A stretch of DNA of 64,000 nt from Gautieria morchelliformis (GCA_015179125.1 WHVA01000356.1:56524-120523), one strand, 5' to 3'. Shown: positions 23,913 to 34,357, counted from the first letter of the stretch. A program made the numbers and translations. The notes: generated by a model not told the origin, from the letters alone.

Positions 23913-24374
23913 TGTAAGGGCAACCCTGGCTAGTCGTGGAGATCACACTACCACACAACTGACAAGGGGAAATCCAAAGTATGTATAAATGAACAGAGCA
24001 TACAAGAGAGGGGGTTCTCACCTGACAAGGGGAAATCCAAAGAGAAAAGTCTAAGGACCCCCAATGTCAGCGAGCCCGTATTATACTACGCTGCGCAGCC
24101 AGGGACAACGCTTGGCACCCGCCATCAACCCTGCATCCCCCTGACCCTTGATCGACCCTTGATGCCACCTATTATGCGAGTCGCTTGATTTCCGACACTG
24201 TTCCGGGGCGGAAGTCGGAAATTGGAGTGGAACTGGCAAGGCGAACGGAACTGGTGGAAGTTCTCCCAGAAGCGGAATTGTTCCCGAAAGCGGATGTGGA
24301 GATGGAATCGGAACCGGAAGCGGAGTCGGAAATGGAGTCGGAACTGGAAATGGAAAACAGGGTGTCCCCTGACA
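23913..24374 (-). repeat. Gypsy-1 3' LTR
   Basis: 462 bp. On the element's sense strand it starts TGTCAGGGG and ends CCCTTACA, with TG...CA ends. The pol frame reads into it. It is rich in CGGAA words on the + strand. Confidence 0.95.
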
Positions 24375-24745
24375 TCACCCCCCCTCTAGCGTGCTGCGTC
24401 CTCGAAGCACGGGACACAAGGGATTGAAATGCCAGCGAGCGGATTCGGCGAGGGGCACCTGGATGTGTCCTGTAGAACTCCCGGAGTTTGTCAGGAGCGG
24501 AAACATCTTGCTCCGGGACCCACGAATTCTCCTCGTACCCATACCCTTCCCATTTCACGAGGAATTGGAGTCGTCCTCGCACAAACCGGCTGTCCAGGAT
24601 CCGTTCTACCACGTAGTGCTCTTCCCCATCTACAATTTCTGGCGGAGGTGGCGGATGAGCCTTCCGACGTGGAATTGGGTCCTCAAGCATAGGGAGTAAC
24701 TTCACCACGTTGAAGACGGGGTGGAGGCGGGACAGGACATCGGAA
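24172..24745 (-). pseudogene. Gypsy-1 integrase C-terminus and chromodomain, out of frame with pol
   Basis: It continues pol after the frameshift as DVLSRLHPVFNVVKLLPMLE. A chromodomain follows (HYVVERILDSRFVRGRLQFL, VKWEGYGYEENSWVPEQD), a module that directs integration to histone-H3K9-methylated chromatin in other chromoviruses. The frame runs on into the LTR to 24172. The domain itself looks intact. Confidence 0.88.
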
Positions 24746-27700
24746 GTCGGAGGCGGTATGCATTCCGTCCAACCCTCCGCGTCACTGTGAAGGGCCCAAG
24801 GTAGCGGTGGGCAAGCTTCTGCGAAGGGCGTGTGGTGCGGATGTCACTTGCATCTAGGTACACCTTGTCTCCAACTTGGTACTCTGGGGCAGGAACCCGG
24901 CGTCGGTTGTAGTACCTTGCCATGTCGTCCTTGGCCTTCGCAAGGGCCGACTTGGCTTCCGAAAGGGTGGAATCCATGCGGTCTCGGAACTCATTGACCG
25001 TCTCGAGTCGGGAGTCAGCCTGGCGTGGTTCGAAGCCCATCCGCGGGTGTCGTCCGGAGTCAAGCATGAAGGGAGTCTGTTGCGTGGCGGAATGGACATG
25101 GTTGTTGTATTGGAATTCCGCCAGCGGAAGTAACTCATCCCAGTCATCCTGCCTCTCATTGACAAAGAGGCGGAGATATTGCTCCAACTCCTGATTGACC
25201 CGTTCCGTCTGTCCGTCACCCTGCGGATGGTACGCTGTGGTGGTAGCCAGCTTTATGCCGAGCAGGCGGTAGAGCTCCCGAGTCAGTTCCGCGACAAACT
25301 GCGGACCTCGGTCGGAAACGACTTGCTTCGGGAGCCCATGCAACTTCCAGACATGTGCAAGGAACAGGCGGGCCGCTCCGAGGGCTGTGATCGTCGTGTG
25401 CGTCGGAATGAAGTGGGACACCTTGCTCACCGAATCCACGACGTTCATGATCGCGTCGTAGCCATGAGACTCTGGGAGTTCAATGATGAAGTCGACACTG
25501 ATGGTGTCCCAGCGGGATTCGGGAATCGGGAGCGGAACAAGTTCTCCGACGGGCGGACGTCGTTGCGCTTTGGTTCGGAGACAAAGGTCACACGTCTTCA
25601 CGTACTGTCCGATGTAGCGGGACATCTGAGGCCACCAGTAATTCCGAGCCACTAACTCCAGCGTCTTCCACCTGCCAGCATGCCCAGCGACCCGTGTGTC
25701 ATGGTGCTGGGACACGATGCGACGGCGGAGGTCCGCCCCACCCGGAACATAGACCTTGCCTCTGAAGTGGAGCAGTCCATCACGTTCCGACCATTCCGCT
25801 GCCCGTACAGACCGTGAGTGCCCCTTCCGGAGTTCCTCCACTGCCTTCACCACCGACTCCTCCTTCTCTCCATTCCGGTACTGCCTCCGGATATCCCGGA
25901 GCATTTCCGCTTCCGCCCCAACTGCAGTTACTCCTTCTAGGGCACGGATTGCAAAGAGACTTGGGCGGAGCAGTGTCATATCCGCGTTGTCTCCACTTCC
26001 GCTTCCGTGATCCGCGCGGCGGGATAGGGCATCGGGCTTGCCCATGGTGCGGCCGGGGCGGTGGTGGAGCATGAAGTCAAACCGGGACAGGTGTAGGGAC
26101 CACCGTGCTTGTCGTCGGTTCAGCTTCTTAGCCGTGCGGAAATACTCGAGGTTCTTGTGGTCTGTCCAGATCTCAAAAGGGCATAGAGCACCCTCGAGGA
26201 AGTGTCGCCACTCCTCCAGCGCTCGGATGATTGCCAGCATCTCCTTGTCATGGATCTCATAGTTCCGCTCGACCGGACTAAGGCTCTTAGAGAAGAAGGC
26301 AATCGGATGCCACCCCCCACCATCTTCCGATGACTGCTGTGACAAGACCGCTCCGGTAGCTGCGTCGGAAGAATCCGCCTCGACTCGATAAGGGCGAGAG
26401 TCGTCGGGAAAGATCAGGACCGGGGCGGAAGTGATCAGCTCCTTGAGTTTGTCAAAGGAAGTCTGTTCCGGCTCTCCCCACCGCCATCCAACCTCCTTCT
26501 TGGTGAGGTCGAAGAGGGCACAGGCGTGGCAGGAGAAGTCCTTGATGAACCGCCGGTAGAAATTGACAAACCCAATGAAGGACTGGACCTCCTTCTTGTT
26601 TCGCGGCATGGGCCAATCCGACACACCGGAAACTTTGACTGGGTCCATTTCCACCTTTCCTTCCGACACAATCACCCCAAGATACTCTATCCGCGTCCGC
26701 TCAAATTCGCACTTTTCCGGCTTGAGACACAGGTTGTACTCTCGGAGCCGTTCCAGCACTCTCCGCACGATTTCCCGATGTTCGGACATTGTTTTCGTGA
26801 AAATGAGGATGTCATCGAGGTAGACGCAGACAACCCCTTCTGCTATCATGTCACGGAAAATGTCATTCATCATCGTCTGGAATGTGGCGGGACTGTTGGT
26901 GAGGCCAAAGAACATGACCTGTGGCTCAAAGAGTCCTCGATTGGTGCGGAATGCGGCCTTCCACTCGTCTCCCTCCCGGATCCGGACATTGTTGAAGCCC
27001 CAGCGGACATCCAGCTTAGTGAAGTACCTCGCCCCGCGGAGTTGTGTGATCAGTTCGGAAATGAGTGGAATGGGGTACCGGTTCTTGATCGTGATCGCAT
27101 TCAAGGCCCGGTAGTCCTGCACAAGTCTGAGCGAGCCATCCTTCTTCTTGATGAAGAACACCGGAGATGCCATGGGTGACTTGGAGGGGCGGATCCTCCC
27201 TGTACGGAGGTTTTCCGCAAGGAACGCATCGAGCTCTACCTGCTCCTTGGGTGACAGCGGGTAGACCTTGCAGTTGGTGGGCTTTGACCCAGGCTCCAAC
27301 TCGATGGCGTGGTCCCACAGCTTCCGTGGAGGCAGGGTATCAAACGACTCCTTGGAAAAGACGTCCTCGAACTCTCGCAGGTACTCCGGAATTTCCGCCT
27401 CTACTCTATCATGCCTCTTGGAGGCTTCAGCAAGGCGTTGCGAAATATTTCCGGTGGCGCGGATGTGTTCCGCTTCCGGTGGAAGGTTTACGTACAGCAA
27501 GCGCTCCCCTTCCGCCAGAGTGTCTTCCGGGCCGAGTCGGATGACGTTGGAGTCGGAATCGGAATCGGAATCGGAATTGGAAGTGGGATCCGGTTCAAAT
27601 TCCGCTTCCGAGTCTTCTTCTGCAAGCAGTGGATGGGGGCCAGAACGACATGTCTGTATGAGCCGTTCGGTCTTCCGCTGCTCCTGGCGCTCCTTCCGCA

Positions 27701-28301
27701 GTTCCGACCTGCACGTGTGACACTTGGCTGGACATCGACTCATCCGTACCTTCCGAGTCTGCCAATTGATCTCCGGGTTGTGCTCCTGAAGCCAGGTAAA
27801 CCCGAGGATGATGTCCTGCTTCCCCAGGCTGGTGACTGCAAAGGAAGTGCGTTCTGAGTGTCCATCGTAGCGGAGAATTGTGTCTACTATCTCCGTGATG
27901 GACCCTGCCTCATTGGGGCTTCCATCCACATTGAACACCGGGATTGCACGTTGCAACTTCCGCGTGGTCAGTCGGTTCCGTTCCACATAGTCCCGGTCCA
28001 TAAACTGACCAGTGGCCCCGCAATCGACAAGGGCGGGTCCGGACTTGACTTCCGCCGTATCTGTCGTCTGGATCTCCACCTTAATGACTAGTGACTTGGG
28101 GCCAGGGGTGGCAGCAACAACATAGCGCTTCGGAAGGCGTCTCTCCCAAGGGCGGATGCGGGATGGATGGGGTGTCAGATTTGGTTTTTGTGTGACTTTA
28201 TCCGGTGGGTCTGTACGAAGTGAGGGGAGTGGGGGCTTTTCATTCTCTACTTCAAGACAGGCAAACCGGTTATGTACAGGCAGCAGGGGCACACATCTCA
28301 C
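24702..28301 (-). CDS. Gypsy-1 Pol: protease, reverse transcriptase, RNase H, integrase
   Basis: About 1199 codons on the minus strand. In order: aspartic protease with LVDCGATGQF and IILGFTWLQEHNP; reverse transcriptase with YLDDILIF; RNase H with VEADSSDAATGAVL and the DHKNLEYF segment; integrase with an HHCC zinc site (HHDTRVAGHAG ... CDLCLRTKAQ), catalytic core (DTISVDFI, VVSDRGPQF, HPQGDGQTERVNQ) and GPF motif (YLGPFTVTRRVG). The protease triad is D-C-G rather than the usual D-S/T-G. It overlaps the gag stop by a few bases in the -1 frame, which suggests expression by -1 frameshifting. It ends early at 24702 because one base is lost or gained near 24745; the chromodomain follows in another frame. 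Confidence 0.93.
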   Translation of the reverse strand: MRCVPLLPVHNRFACLEVENEKPPLPSLRTDPPDKVTQKPNLTPHPSRIRPWERRLPKRYVVAATPGPKSLVIKVEIQTTDTAEVKSGPALVDCGATGQFMDRDYVERNRLTTRKLQRAIPVFNVDGSPNEAGSITEIVDTILRYDGHSERTSFAVTSLGKQDIILGFTWLQEHNPEINWQTRKVRMSRCPAKCHTCRSELRKERQEQRKTERLIQTCRSGPHPLLAEEDSEAEFEPDPTSNSDSDSDSDSNVIRLGPEDTLAEGERLLYVNLPPEAEHIRATGNISQRLAEASKRHDRVEAEIPEYLREFEDVFSKESFDTLPPRKLWDHAIELEPGSKPTNCKVYPLSPKEQVELDAFLAENLRTGRIRPSKSPMASPVFFIKKKDGSLRLVQDYRALNAITIKNRYPIPLISELITQLRGARYFTKLDVRWGFNNVRIREGDEWKAAFRTNRGLFEPQVMFFGLTNSPATFQTMMNDIFRDMIAEGVVCVYLDDILIFTKTMSEHREIVRRVLERLREYNLCLKPEKCEFERTRIEYLGVIVSEGKVEMDPVKVSGVSDWPMPRNKKEVQSFIGFVNFYRRFIKDFSCHACALFDLTKKEVGWRWGEPEQTSFDKLKELITSAPVLIFPDDSRPYRVEADSSDAATGAVLSQQSSEDGGGWHPIAFFSKSLSPVERNYEIHDKEMLAIIRALEEWRHFLEGALCPFEIWTDHKNLEYFRTAKKLNRRQARWSLHLSRFDFMLHHRPGRTMGKPDALSRRADHGSGSGDNADMTLLRPSLFAIRALEGVTAVGAEAEMLRDIRRQYRNGEKEESVVKAVEELRKGHSRSVRAAEWSERDGLLHFRGKVYVPGGADLRRRIVSQHHDTRVAGHAGRWKTLELVARNYWWPQMSRYIGQYVKTCDLCLRTKAQRRPPVGELVPLPIPESRWDTISVDFIIELPESHGYDAIMNVVDSVSKVSHFIPTHTTITALGAARLFLAHVWKLHGLPKQVVSDRGPQFVAELTRELYRLLGIKLATTTAYHPQGDGQTERVNQELEQYLRLFVNERQDDWDELLPLAEFQYNNHVHSATQQTPFMLDSGRHPRMGFEPRQADSRLETVNEFRDRMDSTLSEAKSALAKAKDDMARYYNRRRVPAPEYQVGDKVYLDASDIRTTRPSQKLAHRYLGPFTVTRRVGRNAYRLRLPMSCPASTPSSTW

Positions 28302-29473
28302 CCGCTGCGTGTCACAAAATCCGACGCATCTTCCGCTTCCGGTAGACCATGTTCCGCATTTTCGGAAAGCTCTTCCGCAGTGGGCACTCCGTTTATGTCT
28401 GCAAGCGCGAGGAACTCTGGAAGGATCTCGAGTTTCTCCTCTGTGGTCATAAGCCGGATATCAAAGGCTTGGGGGCACTCGCGAGCGTAGTGGCCTGGTT
28501 GTCGGCAGCGGAAGCAGGTGATAGTTCCGTGGCCTTTTCTGCGCATGCGGTCAACATCCATCGGGGCAGGGCCACTCTTCGAGGGAGGAGGGCTATGGTT
28601 CCTAATAGGAGCAGGCGGAGCAAGCATCGGAAATAATTTCCGTGTGGGAATGAATGCGCTTCCGGGTTTTGGCACAGGTTGAGTAGGACGAGCGGAACTG
28701 CGTGTCGTGTTCCGACTCGTCTCCACGAAGGCCTCATTTGCCTCCCTGTTCCGAGAAACCTTCTGCGCAGCTTGGTACCACCCTTCCGGGTCATCAAAAT
28801 CCGGAGCTCCATCCCCAAGCAGCGCAACTTGGTTCTGGAGCGTCGGATCAAGTCCTCGTCGGAATTTGATGACGATCGTCTTGTCGTCGTCATATTCCGC
28901 AAGGTCGATGAGCTCCTGGAAGCGATCGATGTAGTCATCGACCGGATCTTTGGCCTGGTACCAGCTCGTCCCCTCGAGCTTTGTAAGGGCTGTGAGCTGC
29001 TCGTTTTTCGGGCAGAACTGGTCGGAAAATGTTTTCTCGAACGCGTCCCAGTCCCGGAAGTAGTTCCCCTTGCCCTTTGCTTCATGTCGGATCACCTTGT
29101 TTGCAAAACGGGCTGCACGGTCCGATTTGAAAAAGGACAACGTCCAGTGAATCCGAGCCTGGTCGTTCGGAAAGAGGTCTCCGACAATTGCGAAGTAGAT
29201 GCTGCATGTGTTGAAGAATGCGCGTCCCTTCTCCCGATCTCCGTCAAAGTCCGCCGGAGTTGCGGGTTTGACCTTTGCTAACTTCGCGGACATCCTCTTT
29301 TCCGCTAGTTCCGCTTTTCCGAAATCCGGATCGTCCAGCATTTCATTTCCACCACCTTGTGGAATATCTAACTTAGCCAAAATCGCTTGTAAGGCTGTTT
29401 CAATCGCGTCGGTCTTCATCCGGTTCCGCGTCAATTCCTCCTCCATATTCCGAAGACGATCGTCCGGATCCAT
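28298..29473 (-). CDS. Gypsy-1 Gag with CCHC zinc knuckle
   Basis: About 391 codons from the ATG at 29473 (reading MDPDDRLRNMEEELTRNRMK). The frame is open further upstream but without an ATG. The central part has the retrotransposon Gag domain (FFNTCSIYFAIVGD, YFRDWDAFEKTFSDQF, DDYIDRFQELIDLAEYDD). Near the end is one CX2CX4HX4C knuckle, CFRCRQPGHYARECPQ, which binds the element RNA during particle assembly. The TGA stop at 28300-28298 overlaps the pol frame. Confidence 0.92.
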   Translation of the reverse strand: MDPDDRLRNMEEELTRNRMKTDAIETALQAILAKLDIPQGGGNEMLDDPDFGKAELAEKRMSAKLAKVKPATPADFDGDREKGRAFFNTCSIYFAIVGDLFPNDQARIHWTLSFFKSDRAARFANKVIRHEAKGKGNYFRDWDAFEKTFSDQFCPKNEQLTALTKLEGTSWYQAKDPVDDYIDRFQELIDLAEYDDDKTIVIKFRRGLDPTLQNQVALLGDGAPDFDDPEGWYQAAQKVSRNREANEAFVETSRNTTRSSARPTQPVPKPGSAFIPTRKLFPMLAPPAPIRNHSPPPSKSGPAPMDVDRMRRKGHGTITCFRCRQPGHYARECPQAFDIRLMTTEEKLEILPEFLALADINGVPTAEELSENAEHGLPEAEDASDFVTRSG

Positions 29474-29660
29474 GTTGGAAGGAGAAATATGGGACGGGAT
29501 TTCCGGGGTTGGGAGCTCGACGTAAGAAGAGGGGCTGTCGTACGCTGTATGTGCGGAAGAGGTTGCGATCTCCGAGTCGCTGTCTCCGATTCCGAACGCA
29601 CCTATGGCGAATGCAACGCGCAGTACGACCGCCGGTCCTCTAGGGGAGAGACTTTTCTGC

Positions 29661-30122
29661 TGTAAGGGCAACCCTGGCTAGTCGTGGAGATCACACTACC
29701 ACACAACTGACAAGGGGAAATCCAAAGTATGTATAAATGAACAGAGCATACAAGAGAGGGGGTTCTCACCTGACAAGGGGAAATCCAAAGAGAAAAGTCT
29801 AAGGACCCCCAATGTCAGCGAGCCCGTATTATACTACGCTGCGCAGCCAGGGACAACGCTTGGCACCCGCCATCAACCCTGCATCCCCCTGACCCTTGAT
29901 CGACCCTTGATGCCACCTATTATGCGAGTCGCTTGATTTCCGACACTGTTCCGGGGCGGAAGTCGGAAATTGGAGTGGAACTGGCAAGGCGAACGGAACT
30001 GGTGGAAGTTCTCCCAGAAGCGGAATTGTTCCCGAAAGCGGATGTGGAGATGGAATCGGAACCGGAAGCGGAGTCGGAAATGGAGTCGGAACTGGAAATG
30101 GAAAACAGGGTGTCCCCTGACA
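29661..30122 (-). repeat. Gypsy-1 5' LTR
   Basis: 462 bp, by eye the same as 23913-24374. Transcription should start here, toward lower coordinates. No standard tRNA-type primer site is evident directly after it. Confidence 0.95.
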
Positions 30123-30800
30123 ATTACCATTCCACAGGAAGATGAGGAAATTTCTCAACAGGCCATTACAGATGAACCATCATATCCCGTGGCTCAACAA
30201 AATATCTTCCAGTTTTGCCTGAAGCTCCTTTTGTTGAGCAGCAAGATGAAACCATCGAGACTATCCAGACGGCAGCCATGAATGTCGAGAAGGACACGGA
30301 AGTCGGGTACGTCCTTGGCTTCTATGAGTCGATGCCTGTCTGTCTATGACTGGCTGACATGCTACAGGTTACTCGCCGATCTCTGGCGTATGTCACAACA
30401 CAGGTGAGAAAAGGCCTGACAATCGCTGGTTACCGTTGATCTGGTCTCTACCTCACCCAGACCCGATTCTCGTTATCCTCGGAGGAGACGAATAAAAAGA
30501 TCGGCCGTTCATTCAATAACACCCAGTTTTTCTGGAACTGGTGAAGTTTTTAGAAGACCCGGATTTTGAGGAAGAGGTACAGGAACTGCTGCACTGGTGG
30601 AATAGGTATGCCATTTCTGCAAGATGAACGTCACTAACACTCACCAATTGCAGTCGCCTTTCCCAAACAAAGAAGAATTGGGGGACAAGGAGGACATGAT
30701 GGACTCAATAGCATTGCTGAAAGCTCAGAAGGCAGTAAAACGTGTATCTCTCCAGAGTGCTATGAACCATTTAACAACGCTGTAGTCCCCCTTGAGGAAT
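30123..30800 (+). pseudogene. TOM1/HUWE1-type E3 ligase fragment, part 2
   Basis: It resumes the exon cut by Gypsy-1 (ITIPQEDEEISQQ). Later pieces such as RRRIKRS... NNTQFFW and FLEDPDFEEEVQELLHWWNR match the armadillo-like middle of TOM1 proteins. Frames are broken and the HECT domain is absent. Homology fades near 30790. Confidence 0.65.
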
Positions 30801-31040
30801 TTGATTGATGGCTTACTGTATACTGTTATTTGAGGTTTCTTGAATATCCATGTACTATGTTGGATAGCAAATGCAAGGTTTCGAGGAGTTTGGATATGAA
30901 CGATCATATCCCTCACAGGATGTGAAACACTAATGACACCAAAACTCGTCATATACTGCTCAGGTAACGTGAGCTACAACAAAAATCAAGTACACTGCAG
31001 TTACAGACTCATGCTTCCCACAGTAGCATATCCTCCAGTC

Positions 31041-32245
31041 CTACAGATAACCCGAGTCCTTCATCCATCCTTGCGCATGTCTCAACATAATCTGATCCAG
31101 TGCCTCATACAGAAACATGAATGGTCGGGCCTTCTCTTTACTTGCAACGCAGGCGCGGAACTCAGCACCGTGACGTCTGAGGTGAGCTTTGATAAACGAA
31201 AACGATTCTTCTATGGGGTTGAGATCGGGCGAGTATGGCAGAAGATATACTAGTTTGACTCCTCTGCAAACATACAACATTATTAGACACTGCTTGCGCA
31301 AACGGACAGTCGATAAGATACCTTTTGGCACACAGGACCTTGACCTCAGGTACGTGATGTATGGTGCAATTATCCATGACGAGAACACTTCGAGGTGCCG
31401 GATAAGGGTTCATGACCTCTAACAGACCTTCAAGAAACACAAGAAACGTGTTGCCATCGTATGCGCCCAACTTGATGTCACTATATATAATGCCATCTTG
31501 TGATAGTGCCAGAAGGATTGAAAACCTAAATCAACGTCAGTGATACATAAAAGAGAATTATATACAGACCATCACCTCTCGCCTCTTTGGAAGCGTGCCC
31601 GAACACGAGGTCTGCAGCCCTTAGAAGCCCATCCCATTAGCCTGTAAGTCGTACGAAGATCTATCGCACTTTCGTCTGTAAAAACTAGGCGTTCGGGTGG
31701 CTCAGCACCGATGTATAGCTGGAAAGCTGTCCGTGAACCTTCACAGCGCTCTGCTGCTGCCCGGGAAAGCTGGATTGGAAGCAATAAGGATTGTGTGCTC
31801 CTGCAGGATTTAACAACTCACCTTTTTTCTTTGCAAACCAAGATTATGGAGTGTCCTCCATACAGTTGAAATACTTACTGTAACGCCATGCTGTACTTCT
31901 AGCTCTTCAACGAGTTCATCAAGGTAAAGGTCAGGTGAGCGTTCAAGAAGCGCGAGAAGAAACTATTATAAAATAAGTGATAGCTAAACCCAGGTACAAA
32001 CAGCTTACTTCAATCTGAGTTGGCGACATCTTTGAACCACGAGAGAGCCGTCTTGGCTCTGTTACAACATCTCCGATATCGCGCCAGAGCTTGATTGTGC
32101 GCTGAACAACGTGCAATGACATGTCAAGATCAATGGCAATCTGAGTTGATGTCTATTGAAGCTTGAATTTCTGGTGTATAACCCAATCCGGAAAGTCCTT
32201 GCTGTAATGGCGGCGAACAGGATGAGGGTTGAGAGGGCGAGGCAT
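31041..32245 (-). pseudogene. Tc1-like (DD34E) transposase, spliced, with one nonsense codon
   Basis: Minus-strand exons start with MPRPLNPHPVRRHYSKDF at 32245. A helix-turn-helix region follows (TQIAIDLDMSLHVVQR), interrupted by a TAG near 32155-32153. Later exons give LYLDELVEELEVQHGV, then LVFTDESAIDLRTTYRLMGW (first Asp), [15 protein letters not shown] (second Asp) and [20 protein letters not shown] (Glu), ending near 31041. Splicing at the AAAAG/GTATCT donor puts 34 residues between second Asp and Glu. The protein cuts and pastes Tc1/mariner elements at TA. The element's inverted repeats were not found, and the in-frame stop suggests that it is inactive. A related transposase lies at 37969-39145. 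Confidence 0.82.
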
Positions 32246-32759
32246 ACGGATGACGTACAGTGTTTCCGGAAGTTCCCGAAACAAAGACTTCGACTTCAAA
32301 GTCTTAGCTAAGTATCGACAACAATGACTATCCATTATTCTATCTAGAGGTACATGAAGAATATGTAGTTATTCATTGTAATGCAAACCTTTGGATGCTC
32401 ACAGAAGGGTGTTTGACCACCCAGCCTAGTGGCCAAAAATCCAAAACTCAAAAGTTTGTTTTACTTGGATTTCATACTTCTGTGCCCTAGCTATGGTCAA
32501 CTTATGTTCAGGTACAAAATCTCAAGGCAATCCGAGCAGAAACTAGCGAGAAAGCGTTGTTCGAGTCTTGCGCGCTAAAACGGAGGCAAACCTGACGCAC
32601 GCCTTGCGTACTGCAAACAGGTGTAATCTCATTTATATTATTCCTGTGTTCTGGCTGTACTGGTGGGGTTACTATTGCTTTGGCTGGGCTCTGGGTGTCT
32701 TTGTGTGTGTCTCTGGGTGTCTCTGGGCTTCTCTGGGCTTCTCTGCCTTTGGCTGTGAA

Positions 32760-33245
32760 TTGACACCAGCTTCTGCTTCAATGGCCTGTTTATTTTTTCG
32801 ATATTTTTTCGCAAATAGCTATCAATAAACCTAACTTGCTAACCTTAACAATAGCCAACTTACATATCCTGAACATTTTTCGATATTTTTTCGCAAATAG
32901 ACATCAATAAATCTAACTTGCTAACCTCCTGTATCTCTTTTGACATTTTTTTGCAAATGGATATCAATAACTTATTCTGGCTTTGCTCAAGTTAATAACA
33001 ACTTCTGTTTTAATGTAGTGTGTTTTTTTTTATCTTTTTTTGAAAAATAAATATAGATATCCATGAATTATCCTGACTTTGCTAAAATTAATACCAGCTT
33101 CAGGTTAAATGTACTATATATTTTTGACATTTTTTCAAAAGGTAGATATCAATAAATTATCCAGGCTTTGCTAAAATTAATGACAACAGCTGCTTAAATG
33201 TGGTTTCTTTTGCTATTTTATTTATGTGTATATATGTCACAAAAT
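32760..33245 (+). repeat. AT-rich tandem repeats in Helitron leader
   Basis: Units of roughly 100 bp share TTTTTCGCAAATAGATATCA, AATAAAC or AATTATCC, and CTTTGCTAAAATTAATGACA. They are matched by 35190-35530 of H4. Confidence 0.75.
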
Positions 33246-33264
33246 AGATACTGATACATGTCCC

Positions 33265-33878
33265 TGATATGTGTGAGGACATGTTACGTGTGAGGACACG
33301 GTACCTGTGGGGACACATTACATGTGAGGACATGCTACCAGGACACATTACATGCGGGGGCACGCTACCTGTGAGGACACGTTACGTGTGGGACATGTTA
33401 TGTGTGGGGACACGTTACATGTGGGGACGCACTACCTGTGAGGACATGTTACGTGTGAGGACACGCTACCTGTGAGGACACGTTATGTGTGAGGACATGC
33501 TACCTGTGAGGACATGTGGGGACATGCTACCTGTGAGAACACGTTAAGTGTGAAGACATGTCACATGTGAGGACACGTTACGTGTGGGACACGCTATGCG
33601 TGGGGAGTTATGTGTGGGGACACACTACCTGTGAGGACACGTTATGTGCGAGGACACGCTACCTGTGGGGACATGTTACGTGTGAGGACACATTACGTGT
33701 GGGGACACGCTACCGGTGGGGACACGTTACGTGTGAGGACACATTACGTGTGGGGACACGCTACCCGTGGGGACATGTTACGTGTGAGGACACATTATGT
33801 GTGGGGACACGCTACCGGTGGGGACACATTACGTGTGAGGACACATTACGTGTGGGGACACGCTACCTGTGAGGACAC
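33265..33878 (+). repeat. 17-bp minisatellite (GTGRGGACAYRYTACNT)
   Basis: About 35 tandem units such as GTGAGGACACGCTACCT and GTGGGGACATGTTACGT, with alternating GAGG/GGGG variants. The unit is not a multiple of three and keeps long frames open, which are not genes. It is continued at 34353-34380 beyond the inserted LTR and mirrored in H4. Confidence 0.9.
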
Positions 33879-34357
33879 TGTAAGGGCAACCCTGGCTGGT
33901 TGTGGAGATTACACTACCACACAACTGACAAGGGGAAATCCAAAGTATGTATAAATGAACAACAGAGTATGCAAGAGAGGGGATTCTCACCTGACAAGGG
34001 GAAATCCAAAGAGAAAAGTCTAAGGACCCCCAATGTCAGCGAGCCCATATTATACTACGCTGCGCAGCCAGGGACAGCACTTGGCACTCGCCATCAACCC
34101 TGCATCCCCCTGACTTCCCTGACCCTTGATCGACTTTGATGCCACCTATTACGCGAGTTGCCTGATTTCCGACACTGTTCCAAGAGCGGAAGTCGGAAAT
34201 TGGAGTGGAACTGGAAAAGCGAACAGGACTGGTGGAAGTTCTCCCAGAAGCGGAATCATTTCCGAAAGCGGAGGCGGAGATGGAATCGGAACCGGAACTG
34301 GAGTCGGAAATGGAGTCGGAACTGGCAATGGAAAACAGGGTGTCCCCTGACAGACAC
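33874..34357 (+). repeat. Solo LTR of the Gypsy-1 family
   Basis: 33879-34352, diverged from the Gypsy-1 LTRs by scattered substitutions and small indels. Flanked by GACAC at 33874-33878 and 34353-34357. It sits inside the minisatellite. Confidence 0.93.

Larger units (their letters stand above)
23908..30127 (-). mobile_element. Gypsy-1: complete chromodomain Ty3/gypsy element with two LTRs
   Basis: The element spans 23913-30122 (6210 bp) on the minus strand, with target duplication ATTAC at 23908-23912 and 30123-30127. Both LTRs are 462 bp and I see no difference between them, pointing to a very recent insertion into an exon of the E3-ligase fragment. The order gag, protease, RT, RNase H, integrase, chromodomain is that of a chromovirus. 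Despite its youth, pol is frameshifted near 24745. Confidence 0.95.

Noticed and set aside
26526-27857. Plus-strand frames opposite Gypsy-1 pol
   Set aside because: Antisense shadows of a well-supported minus-strand gene. No domain character.
33265-33878. CRISPR-like repeat array
   Set aside because: Units are contiguous without unique spacers, and the setting is eukaryotic.
33269-33954. Long open frames of repeated CGDTLPVRTRYVW-type protein
   Set aside because: These are the 17-bp minisatellite read in three frames. Unit length not divisible by three gives the same protein-like pattern in every frame.
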